DNA of 64,000 nucleotides. Origin: CAVSWT01 sp963731745. GTDB taxonomy: Bacteria > Bacteroidota > Ignavibacteria > Ignavibacteriales > Ignavibacteriaceae. The stretch spans positions 186,001 to 250,000 of the forward strand of contig CAVSWT010000008.1 of the NCBI GenBank assembly GCA_963731745.1. The letters are read 5' to 3'. The position numbers were made by a program, and so were the translations under genes. Under the pieces are notes generated by a model. That model saw only the letters and a list, made by a program, of their open reading frames with translations. It was not told the origin of the DNA and did no database searches. This document shows positions 57,439 to 64,000 of the stretch, piece after piece; position 1 is the first letter of the stretch, and each line of letters begins with the position of its first letter.

Positions 57439-58251
57439 TTATTCTCTAACTCTATCAACCTTTTGCAGAATTCTTGGGCCGCTATTTTTAACCGGTTTCA
57501 GTTCTTTGTTTCCTTCAACTAATTGGAATGTCCAATCAAAAACTATTCTATCTGGAGTAATATTTTTTACTCTTACTTTTGCGTAATGATTATCCCAGGT
57601 CCAAATAACATATGTGTGGCCAACTTTTGCAAATACATCTTTAGTTGAAGACCAGCCATTTTCCGGTGCATAAGGAATATCATAAATATCATTTGTAACT
57701 CCCATATCCTGAATATCAGAATCTTTATAAACATCCAGATAATAAGTTCCATTGTAATTTTCAAAAAAGAAATCAGTTGATTGATCATCATAAGGAACAG
57801 CACTATAAGTTGTAAATGAATATCCGGCATTATCCGGGAAGTTCAAATAATCAAAAATAGATTGATTATAACCTTCAGGACGCGGAGTTGCATAAGCTAC
57901 ATCATAACTCAATTCACTTTCATTGCCATTATAGTCATAAGCAGCTACGCCATAATAATAAGTTGTTCCGTTATTTGCTCCGTCATCTGTAAAATAATTA
58001 GTAGACGTTGAGCCAATCAAAGTGTATTTGCCATTATATGTGTAAGCATAATAAACATTGTAACCTGCAACGTCACTTTCATGATTTGGATTCCAGGAAA
58101 GGTCAACAACATTATCACCATTTAAAACATAAATTCCCGATGGCGGTGACGGCGGTGTATCGTCAATATAATAATTTGGGTCATTTATGTGACAAGCTGA
58201 AAAGCTGATGACTAAAATTAAAGCTGTTATTGTTAATGTTATTTTTTTCAT
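57439..58251 (-). CDS. Lipoprotein with fibronectin type III domain
   Basis: 270 residues from ATG 58251, preceded by GGAG; an upstream ATG in frame (58305) lacks a site. Signal ends at SFSAC. One Fn3 domain (about 35-125: VDLSWNPN, AGYNVYYAYT, TYYYGVAAYD) is followed by a beta-rich C-terminal region with no recognised motif. Envelope-anchored; function unknown. Gene gap to the pyr operon contains that operon's terminator. Confidence 0.78.
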   Translation of the reverse strand: MKKITLTITALILVISFSACHINDPNYYIDDTPPSPPSGIYVLNGDNVVDLSWNPNHESDVAGYNVYYAYTYNGKYTLIGSTSTNYFTDDGANNGTTYYYGVAAYDYNGNESELSYDVAYATPRPEGYNQSIFDYLNFPDNAGYSFTTYSAVPYDDQSTDFFFENYNGTYYLDVYKDSDIQDMGVTNDIYDIPYAPENGWSSTKDVFAKVGHTYVIWTWDNHYAKVRVKNITPDRIVFDWTFQLVEGNKELKPVKNSGPRILQKVDRVRE

Positions 58252-58351
58252 TTTGAACTCCGTCAATTTTCGTTTCTTGCTTATATAAGCCAAAATGAAT
58301 GCCATTAGAAAAGCTTGATTTTATTGGAATTCTGTTGAAAATCAAACAAAG

Positions 58352-58375
58352 AGGTGTACTTTATATTGTACACCT
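58352..58375 (-). terminator. Hairpin terminator after pyrC
   Basis: Perfect stem AGGTGTAC/GTACACCT (58352-58359, 58368-58375) with an eight-base loop. On the minus strand a moderately T-rich stretch follows. It lies 28 bases past the pyrC stop. Confidence 0.7.
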
Positions 58376-58402
58376 TCGTTTAATTAATTAGCAAAGGAAA
58401 GA

Positions 58403-59695
58403 CTAAATATTGGTAAAAGAATCGTTGTAATACATCTTCTTTTTATTTATGACACCAACCGGTTTTCCGGTAAGAAGTTTTTTATTGAAAGGAGAATTTC
58501 TTGATTTACTTTTAAACTTCGACACATCAACCGTCCAAACTTCATCAGGATCTAAAATTGTGAAATTGGCTTCTTCGCCTTCTTCAAATTTTGGAATTGG
58601 AATATTTAAAACTTTTCTTGGATTGATAGAAAGCTTTTCAATTATTTGTTCAAGTGTTAATACTTTTTTATGATAGAGTTCTGATAAAGTTAAACCAACC
58701 ATTGTCTCTAATCCTAAAATTCCGTTTGGAGCGTATTCAAATTCAGCTTCTTTTTCTTCAGGCGAATGAGGAGCATGATCGCTGGCAATGCAATCCAAAG
58801 TTCCATCTTTTAAACCTTTAATAACTTCTTTAACATCTTCCGAAGTGCGTAAAGGCGGATTCATTTTCATGTTTGTATCGTATGTTTTTAATGAATCATC
58901 GGTTAATGAAAAATGATGCGGAGTTGCTTCGGCGGTTACGTTAACACCTCTTTTCTTCGCTTCTCTAACAATCTCTACAGATCGCTTTGTGCTGATGTGT
59001 GCAATGTGAACTTTTCCGCCTGTGTATTCAGCCATAAGAATATCGCGCATAACGATTAAATCTTCCGCTACAGAGGGAAGCGGTGCTAATCCAAGTAAAG
59101 TTGAATTTATTCCTTCATTCATTGCGCCGCCAGCTAAAGTTTCGTCTTCACAATGCTCGATGATTGGAAGATTGTACATCTTAGAATATTCCAAAGCTCT
59201 TTTAAGAATTGCAGCAGTTTTTATTGCCACACCGTCATCAGAAAAAGCGACTGCACCGGATTCATAAAGTTCAGCCATTGGAGTTATTATTTCTCCTTTT
59301 CTTCCAACTGTTGCGGCACCAATTGGATAAACATCTACTAAATGATTTTTAGCTTCTTTTTGAATTAAGTGGATCACTTCCGCAGAATCAATTGCCGGTT
59401 CGGTGTTAGGCATACAGGCAACTGCTGTGAATCCGCCGCTTGCGGCAGCATTGCATCCTGTAACCACCGTTTCTTCATCTTCTCTTCCAGGCTCACGAAG
59501 ATGAACATGCATATCAAATAAACCAGGCACTAAGTATTTATTTTTAAGATCAAATTCTTTTGAGCCTTTAACTTCATCATCACTTAATTTTCCAATTTTT
59601 GAAATCACTCCGTCTGTAAGCAAAACATCAACATTCTTTTTATTTAATTTTTGTTCAGGATGAAGAAGGTTTACATTTCTTAAAATAATTTTCAT
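58403..59695 (-). CDS. pyrC: Dihydroorotase
   Basis: 430 residues, class I amidohydrolase; cyclises carbamoyl-aspartate to dihydroorotate. Metal ligands in DMHVHLREPG, further His in IIEHCED and VHIAHISTKRS, and the catalytic Asp in CIASDHAPHS. Last gene of pyrR-pyrB-pyrC. Starts 11 bases after pyrB. Confidence 0.96.
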   Translation of the reverse strand: MKIILRNVNLLHPEQKLNKKNVDVLLTDGVISKIGKLSDDEVKGSKEFDLKNKYLVPGLFDMHVHLREPGREDEETVVTGCNAAASGGFTAVACMPNTEPAIDSAEVIHLIQKEAKNHLVDVYPIGAATVGRKGEIITPMAELYESGAVAFSDDGVAIKTAAILKRALEYSKMYNLPIIEHCEDETLAGGAMNEGINSTLLGLAPLPSVAEDLIVMRDILMAEYTGGKVHIAHISTKRSVEIVREAKKRGVNVTAEATPHHFSLTDDSLKTYDTNMKMNPPLRTSEDVKEVIKGLKDGTLDCIASDHAPHSPEEKEAEFEYAPNGILGLETMVGLTLSELYHKKVLTLEQIIEKLSINPRKVLNIPIPKFEEGEEANFTILDPDEVWTVDVSKFKSKSRNSPFNKKLLTGKPVGVINKKKMYYNDSFTNI

Positions 59696-59706
59696 TTCAA
59701 TTCCTT

Positions 59707-60627
59707 TTAATTAAGAGTTCCTAATAAATAAAGGACTGCCATTCGAACAGCAACGCCGTTTGTAACCTGCTGCAAAATTATTTGATTTGATCCATCTGCA
59801 ACATCAGATGCAAGCTCAACTCCTCTGTTTATAGGGCCAGGGTGCATAATAGTGATTTCTTTTCCCAGCCGTTCTAATCTTGCTCTATCAATTCCAAAAT
59901 ATTTCGCGTATTCTCTAATGGATGGAAAATATTCTCTCGCTTTTCTTTCAAGCTGAATTCGAAGAACATTCAAAACATCATTTTCTTGAATTGCTTCGTC
60001 TATACTATAAATAACATCAACTCCCAACTCTTCAATGTAACGGGGAATCATTGTTGAAGGACCGCACACCGAAACTTTGGCGCCCATAGTTTTCAAACCA
60101 AAAATATTTGATAATGCAACTCTTGAATGAGCAATATCTCCAACTATACAAACTTTTAATCCTTCAAGCTTTCCCAACTTTTCTCTAATTGAATACATAT
60201 CAAGTAAGCCTTGGGTTGGATGTTCGTGAATGCCGTCTCCAGCATTTATAATATTTGCATCGCTAATTTGCGTAAGATAGTATGGCGTTCCAGCAGCGGC
60301 ATGTCGAACTACAACCATATCAACTTTCATCGCTTCAATGTTGCGGATTGTGTCTTTGAAAGTTTCGCCTTTGCTTACACTGCTTGCGGATACAGAAAAA
60401 TTTATGCTGTCGGCCGATAATCTTTTTTCCGCAAGTTCGAATGAGATTCTGGTTCGTGTGGAATTTTCATAAAAAAGATTTACAACAGTTTTGCCTTGTA
60501 AGGTAGGCACTTTTTTAATTGGCCTGTCTAAGACTTCTCTAAATGTTGTTGCTGTATCCAAAATTAATTGGATATCTTCTTTAGGAACATTTTTTAATCC
60601 GAGTAAATGTCTGCTTGATAATGGCAT
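59707..60627 (-). CDS. pyrB: Aspartate carbamoyltransferase catalytic subunit
   Basis: 306 residues; joins carbamoyl phosphate and aspartate. The carbamoyl-phosphate motif STRTR, the SVSKGETFKDT lysine loop, and HPTQGLLDMY are intact. Works with dihydroorotase, encoded just downstream. No pyrI is seen. Confidence 0.97.
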   Translation of the reverse strand: MPLSSRHLLGLKNVPKEDIQLILDTATTFREVLDRPIKKVPTLQGKTVVNLFYENSTRTRISFELAEKRLSADSINFSVSASSVSKGETFKDTIRNIEAMKVDMVVVRHAAAGTPYYLTQISDANIINAGDGIHEHPTQGLLDMYSIREKLGKLEGLKVCIVGDIAHSRVALSNIFGLKTMGAKVSVCGPSTMIPRYIEELGVDVIYSIDEAIQENDVLNVLRIQLERKAREYFPSIREYAKYFGIDRARLERLGKEITIMHPGPINRGVELASDVADGSNQIILQQVTNGVAVRMAVLYLLGTLN

Positions 60628-60650
60628 GTTTTTAAACTCTTAATAATTAG

Positions 60651-61196
60651 TTATTCATTTTTTGTTTCAACTAAATAGATTGAATCTTCGCTGTCAATCT
60701 CTTTAACTTTAACTTTTACTTCTTCATTCATTGAAGTTGGAATATTTTTTCCAATATAATCTGCTCGTATAGGCAATTCTCTATGTCCGCGGTCCACCAA
60801 AACGAAAAGCTGAATTGTATTCGGCCTACCAAATTCCATCAGTGCATTTAATGCTGAACGAACTGTTCTCCCCGTATAAAGAACATCATCAACAAGAATG
60901 ATATCTTTTTCATTAATATCGAAAGTAAAATTGGAAACTGAAACTTCCGGCTGCTTTAGTCTTGTGCGAAAATCATCGCGGTAAAGTGTAACATCAAGTA
61001 CTCCAAATGGAACATCAATGTTTTCAATTTCTTTAATTTTTTCATGAAGCCGTTTTGCAAGAAACTCGCCGCGCGTTCTCATTCCCATTAACACTAAATT
61101 TTTTGAACCTTTGTTTCGTTCTAAGATTTCATGAGAAATGCGGGTAATTATTCTTTTCAAACCAACTTCATCTACTATTTTTGCTTTTATGTCCAT
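60651..61196 (-). CDS. pyrR: PyrR pyrimidine regulator/uracil phosphoribosyltransferase
   Basis: 181 residues from ATG 61196, the usual PyrR length. AGAGGA lies upstream of it; the frame is open to another ATG at 61277 (208 residues). The PRPP loop IILVDDVLYTGRTVRSAL and GMRTRGEFLA are typical. PyrR binds pyrimidine nucleotides and controls pyr mRNA in other phyla. First gene of the operon. A hairpin covers its ribosome-binding site (see 61208-61231). Confidence 0.9.
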   Translation of the reverse strand: MDIKAKIVDEVGLKRIITRISHEILERNKGSKNLVLMGMRTRGEFLAKRLHEKIKEIENIDVPFGVLDVTLYRDDFRTRLKQPEVSVSNFTFDINEKDIILVDDVLYTGRTVRSALNALMEFGRPNTIQLFVLVDRGHRELPIRADYIGKNIPTSMNEEVKVKVKEIDSEDSIYLVETKNE

Positions 61197-61207
61197 ATAT
61201 AAAAAAT

Positions 61208-61231
61208 CCTCTTTGGCTTCTGCCGCAGAGG
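61208..61231 (-). promoter_or_regulatory. pyrR: Hairpin masking the pyrR ribosome-binding site
   Basis: On the minus strand: CCTCT-GC-GGC-AGAA-GCC-AA-AGAGG. The 3' arm AGAGG is the ribosome-binding site of the start at 61196. A five-pair stem plus a three-pair inner stem with a GNRA-like AGAA loop could hide it. Translational control is an inference. Confidence 0.5.
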
Positions 61232-61288
61232 TTCCTTTTATTTTTGTTGTATTTTGATTTCTTTCATCCTTATCCATCTCGCGGATAG

Positions 61289-61317
61289 ATTTAAAGGTTA
61301 ATATTTTTGTTTGTCAA
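61289..61317 (-). promoter_or_regulatory. Candidate pyr operon promoter
   Basis: On the minus strand, TTGACA (61317-61312), 17-base spacer, TTAAAT (61294-61289; four of six -10 bases). The start would be near 61282, leaving a leader of about 85 bases before ATG 61196. Confidence 0.5.
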
Positions 61318-61435
61318 ACTTATAATGATTGGATACAAAAGTAAAGAAATATCTTATTAATAATTTTAAGAAATTAAAATTACTTGTAAAATGATTTCAA
61401 AGGGTTTATTTTATTGTCGCTCTTTGATAAAAATT

Positions 61436-61509
61436 CGGGGTGTAGCCCCGATTTACATCGGGATAAACTCCGCCAAGTTAGCGTGTCCCGATTCAATTGG
61501 GAAGGTCTC
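61436..61509 (+). other. tRNA-like fragment (5' part)
   Basis: CGGGGTGTAG matches the 5' end of the intact tRNA-Pro; then an insert with a CCCGAT...ATCGGG hairpin; then GTTAGCG and TCCCG-ATTCAAT-TGGGA resembling a D-arm end and anticodon arm, ending in AAGGTCTC. The GIY-YIG reading frame starts directly after it. The matching 3' part is at 61915-61969. Confidence 0.6.
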
Positions 61510-61776
61510 GTGGAAATATATTTCACATATATAATTGAATCTGAAAAAAGTAAAAGATGGTATTACGGGCATTCAAATGATTTAGAAAGAAGACTGATAG
61601 AACATAATTCCGGTCAAAATAAATCAACTAAAAACAAAGGTCCTTGGAAAATAATTTTTAAGCGCCCATTTGAAACTAAATCAGAAGCAAATAAATTTGA
61701 ATTAGAATTAAAAAAACTTAAAAATAAGGAATACATCAAAATTAAATATCAACAATATTTTATAAATTATTTTTAA
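61510..61776 (+). CDS. Small GIY-YIG nuclease-domain protein
   Basis: 88 residues from GTG 61510. I prefer it to ATG 61414, whose first 32 codons lie in tRNA-like sequence. The GIY-YIG fold is clear: YFTYII...WYYGHSNDLERRLIEHN, then a helix with conserved Glu (SEANKFELELKKLKN). GGAAGG from the tRNA-like sequence acts as its ribosome site. Such small ORFs are common in Bacteroidota; their role is not settled, though the domain is a DNA endonuclease fold found in homing enzymes. It lies between tRNA fragments and an intact tRNA. Confidence 0.85.
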   Translation: MEIYFTYIIESEKSKRWYYGHSNDLERRLIEHNSGQNKSTKNKGPWKIIFKRPFETKSEANKFELELKKLKNKEYIKIKYQQYFINYF

Positions 61777-61797
61777 ATTAAATATAAAACTTTTCTT

Positions 61798-61872
61798 CGG
61801 GGTGTAGCGCAGCCCGGTTAGCGCGCTTCGTTCGGGACGAAGAGGTCCCCGGTTCGAATCCGGGCACCCCGA
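61798..61872 (+). tRNA. tRNA-Pro (anticodon CGG)
   Basis: 75 bases folding into a full cloverleaf: acceptor CGGGGTG/CACCCCG, D-arm GCGC/GCGC, anticodon arm CTTCG-TTCGGGA-CGAAG, T-arm CCCGG-TTCGAAT-CCGGG, discriminator A. CCA is not encoded. It starts about 20 bases after the GIY-YIG gene. Confidence 0.96.
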
Positions 61873-61914
61873 CTTTTCTTCACTGTCTTTATTTCTTTTT
61901 TTGTCTGCCATAAC

Positions 61915-61969
61915 TTAGCGCGTCCCGATTCAATCGGGAAGGTCTCCGGTTCGAATCCGGGCACCCCGA
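61915..61969 (+). other. tRNA-like fragment (3' part)
   Basis: TTAGCG, arm TCCCG-ATTCAAT-CGGGA, AGGTC, T-arm TCCGG-TTCGAAT-CCGGG, then CACCCCGA. It repeats the 3' end of tRNA-Pro and the anticodon-like arm of the 5' fragment, but has no 5' acceptor strand. Not a working tRNA as it stands. Confidence 0.65.
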
Positions 61970-62116
61970 CTTCATATCACATTTCTACTTAAGCTCAACT
62001 AGATTTCATCCATATCTATTCACTTTAAATTATTTTTTTACTATTCTCTAATTACTCGTTTCCAAAATTTCTAAAAAAATCTTCTGTTTGTAATTATTAA
62101 CCAATAGGATAAATAC

Positions 62117-62833
62117 ATGAAAACAGTTTTTCATCCATCAAATTCAAGAGGACATGCAAATCACGATTGGTTAGATACTTATCATACTTTTAGCTTTGCA
62201 AATTATTATGATGAGGAAAGAACTCACTTTGGAGCATTAAGAGTTTTGAACGACGACAGTGTAGAAGGCGGAAAAGGTTTTGGTACTCACCAGCATGACA
62301 ATATGGAAATAATTACAATTCCTACCGAAGGAGCTTTGGAACATAAAGACAGCATGGGAAACGCAGGTGTAATTCAGAAAAATGAAGTGCAGGTTATGTC
62401 AGCTGGAACAGGAATTTTTCATTCTGAATTTAACAAAAATCGAGATTTAAAAGTTAAATTTTTTCAAATTTGGATTATCCCTAATAAACAAAATGTTCAT
62501 CCGCGTTATCAGCAAAAAAATTTCAATCCGGAAGAATATAAAAATAAATTGCTGGAAATTGTTTCCCCGGTTTTATCTGATAAAAACTTGTGGGTATATC
62601 AAGATGCCTGGTTTCATCTGGGAAAATTAGATCCGGGATTTGAAACAGAATATAAAATTAAAAAATCGGGAAATGGTATTTATGCTTTTGTAATTGAAGG
62701 TGATGTTACAATTGAAGATCAAAAATTAGAAAAACGGGACGGTATGGGTTTGTGGGAAGTCGATAAAATTAATATTAAATCAAATTCTATTTCCGAATTA
62801 TTATTAATTGAAGTTCCGATGAAATTAGAATAG
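62117..62833 (+). CDS. Pirin family protein (YhhW-like)
   Basis: 238 residues, two cupin domains. The N-domain carries the metal-site His residues in THQHDNMEIITIPTEGALEHKDSMG (split here: THQHDNMEI and EGALEHKD), and GIFHSEFN. YhhW-type pirins show quercetin-dioxygenase-like activity in vitro; the cellular role is unknown. AGGA precedes the ATG. Single gene or first of a pair with the next ORF. Confidence 0.9.
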   Translation: MKTVFHPSNSRGHANHDWLDTYHTFSFANYYDEERTHFGALRVLNDDSVEGGKGFGTHQHDNMEIITIPTEGALEHKDSMGNAGVIQKNEVQVMSAGTGIFHSEFNKNRDLKVKFFQIWIIPNKQNVHPRYQQKNFNPEEYKNKLLEIVSPVLSDKNLWVYQDAWFHLGKLDPGFETEYKIKKSGNGIYAFVIEGDVTIEDQKLEKRDGMGLWEVDKINIKSNSISELLLIEVPMKLE

Positions 62834-62920
62834 CAATTAATTTTTATTTTAGAAAATTATTCAAACACAAAAAATATTTTAGCTTTTATAATTATTACAA
62901 ATAAAACGGAAGGGATTGAT

Positions 62921-63574
62921 ATGAAAAATAAAAAGATTGGCATTCTTGGCTCGGGTGTAGTTGGAAAAGCACTTGCAGCCGGATTCATTAAATACGAAAA
63001 TGAGGCTATGATCGGAACAAATCATCCTTCTAAATTAGATGATTGGAAGGCTTCGGTTGGTAAATCAGTCAGCATCGGCAGCTTTTCTGATGCAGCAAAA
63101 TTCGGTGAGATTATTATACTAGCTGTAAAAGGAACAGCAGCAATTGATGTACTAAATTCAGCTGGAGAGAATAATTTATCGGGCAAAACAATTATCGATG
63201 CAACAAACCCAATAGCAGATGCACCGCCAACAAACGGTGTTATAAAATTTTTTACAAGCCTAGATAAATCGTTAATGGAAGAATTACAAGAAAATTTTCC
63301 AAAAGCTAATTTTGTAAAAGCATTTAACAGCGTCGGTAATTCCTTAATGGTAAATCCAGATTTCGATGGTATTAAACCTACAATGTTTATTTGCGGGGAT
63401 GATGCTAATGCAAAAAAGGAAGTAACTGAAATAACAAATCAATTTGGTTTTGAAACTGAAGATATGGGTGCGATTGAAGCTGCAAGAGCAATTGAACCAT
63501 TGTGTATTTTGTGGTGCATTCCAGGATTTATCCAAAATAAATGGATGCATGCTTTTAAACTTTTGAAGATGTAA
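62921..63574 (+). CDS. NADP-binding oxidoreductase (F420-dependent reductase-like)
   Basis: 217 residues. N-terminal Rossmann motif GILGSGVVGKALA, then ATNPIADAPP and a KAFNSVGNSLM segment, matching the family annotated as NADPH-dependent F420 reductase or predicted dinucleotide-binding enzyme. Use of F420 is not shown. GGAAGGGA precedes the ATG. Strong terminator follows. Confidence 0.85.
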   Translation: MKNKKIGILGSGVVGKALAAGFIKYENEAMIGTNHPSKLDDWKASVGKSVSIGSFSDAAKFGEIIILAVKGTAAIDVLNSAGENNLSGKTIIDATNPIADAPPTNGVIKFFTSLDKSLMEELQENFPKANFVKAFNSVGNSLMVNPDFDGIKPTMFICGDDANAKKEVTEITNQFGFETEDMGAIEAARAIEPLCILWCIPGFIQNKWMHAFKLLKM

Positions 63575-63603
63575 CTAGTTTAAAATCTTAAACTATTTAA
63601 TTT

Positions 63604-63647
63604 GACTCGCATTCATTTAATTAATAATGAATGTGAGTCTTTTTTTA
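63604..63647 (+). terminator. Rho-independent terminator
   Basis: Fourteen-base stem 63604-63617 with 63626-63639 (one G-T pair), eight-base loop, and a run of eight T. Confidence 0.92.
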
Positions 63648-63759
63648 AATCATTTCATAACAGCCTCAAGCATCAAAAACTTTATTTTGCTTATTAAAGA
63701 ATTCTATTGTATTATTATCATAGCTGAAACTTTTATCCCCAAAAAATAAAATAATCTCA

Positions 63760-64000
63760 ATGACGACTAATAAAAGTATTACTCAACGGCTAACTTGGGT
63801 TTATATAAGCGGCGCTGCTTTTTTAATTACCTTTATTCTTGCGATACTGCTGATAATATTTTCACAAAAATTATCAGCCTACGGTATTACAAGTTCATTC
63901 TTCTATATTCTTTTGATTCCATTGGGACTTTGTGCCGCCGCATTTTTATTTGGGGCTCTTAATTCTCTCGCCGATTATACAGGCAATGTAGTTTATGGTA
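63760..64000 (+). CDS. Membrane protein, cut by window edge
   Basis: Open from ATG 63760 to the end without a stop (80 codons). Two hydrophobic segments are visible (about 14-35 and 47-68). Nothing more can be said about the family from this part. The start has no strong ribosome site. Confidence 0.6.
   Translation, partial: MTTNKSITQRLTWVYISGAAFLITFILAILLIIFSQKLSAYGITSSFFYILLIPLGLCAAAFLFGALNSLADYTGNVVYG

Noticed and set aside
61270..61288. Stem-loop TATCC-GCGAGAT-GGATA resembling a PyrR-binding loop (UCC.GNGAG)
   Set aside because: It lacks one base of the consensus and the candidate promoter would start transcription inside it. Too weak to call.
61708..61911. 67-codon minus-strand ORF across the tRNA
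   Set aside because: Its sequence is the reverse strand of tRNA-Pro; a known kind of annotation artefact.
61915..61969. Possible suppressor/selenocysteine tRNA (loop reads UCA)
   Set aside because: No 5' acceptor or D-arm; a fragment of a broken tRNA-like sequence.

Overview
The window looks like chromosomal DNA of an anaerobic or facultative member of the Ignavibacteria/Chlorobi side of the Bacteroidota. Grounds: strongly AT-rich sequence; Chlorobium-type 2[4Fe-4S] ferredoxins with an eight-residue insert in the second cluster motif; a type IX secretion C-terminal sorting domain; an SprE/PorW-like TPR lipoprotein; many lipoproteins with carboxypeptidase-like or fibronectin-like domains; and a canonical TTGACA/TATATT promoter with a perfect CIRCE element before groES (typical Bacteroidetes promoters differ). 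No prophage, CRISPR array, rRNA operon or insertion sequence was seen. Most of the window is ordinary core chromosome.

Layout. 0.3-2.8 kb: two single-gene ferredoxins with hairpin terminators, then a LemA-TPM pair. 2.8-6.2 kb: an operon of acyl-CoA dehydrogenase, a secreted YidD-like protein and two TPR/PGxG membrane proteins. 6.4-8.1 kb: RlmN and a SpoU methyltransferase. 8.1-12.3 kb: an AlbA_2 regulator, a monofunctional transglycosylase, a large TPR lipoprotein and a PII protein. 12.4-23.3 kb: SecA, a T9SS cargo protein, NuoI-NuoH-NuoG, alanine dehydrogenase and an M16 protease. 23.6-28.5 kb: a VWA surface protein, a membrane protein plus SatD-like regulator, PdxJ and a CPBP-family membrane protein. 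28.6-34.7 kb: HrcA-type controlled groES-groEL and a triple AAA+ (CbxX/CfqX) protein whose third ATPase module looks inactive.

34.7-42.0 kb is the most unusual part. It holds a possible signalling locus: a lipoprotein, a GAF/sigma-54 activator with no receiver domain, a Ser/Thr kinase with PEGA domains and a TPR/DUF5683-like protein in one operon. Next to it are two related sigma-54-like sequences in front of small ORFs and a second lipoprotein. 42.2-48.7 kb carries an AAA protein with a broken P-loop, a phosphoesterase, a CoA-transferase, a second alanine dehydrogenase, a 2-hydroxyacid dehydrogenase and a SpmA/SpmB-type fusion. 48.9-57.3 kb carries a flavin-barrel protein, an AddA-like helicase-nuclease, an NtrY-like histidine kinase broken by a frameshift, and a DUF4783 protein. 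57.4-61.3 kb has an Fn3 lipoprotein and a pyrR-pyrB-pyrC operon with a hairpin that can mask the pyrR ribosome-binding site.

61.4-62.0 kb contains an intact tRNA-Pro(CGG) and a small GIY-YIG nuclease gene, flanked by the 5' and 3' parts of another tRNA-like sequence. This looks like a small mobile or homing module. The window ends with a pirin, an NADP-binding oxidoreductase, a strong terminator and a membrane-protein gene cut by the edge.
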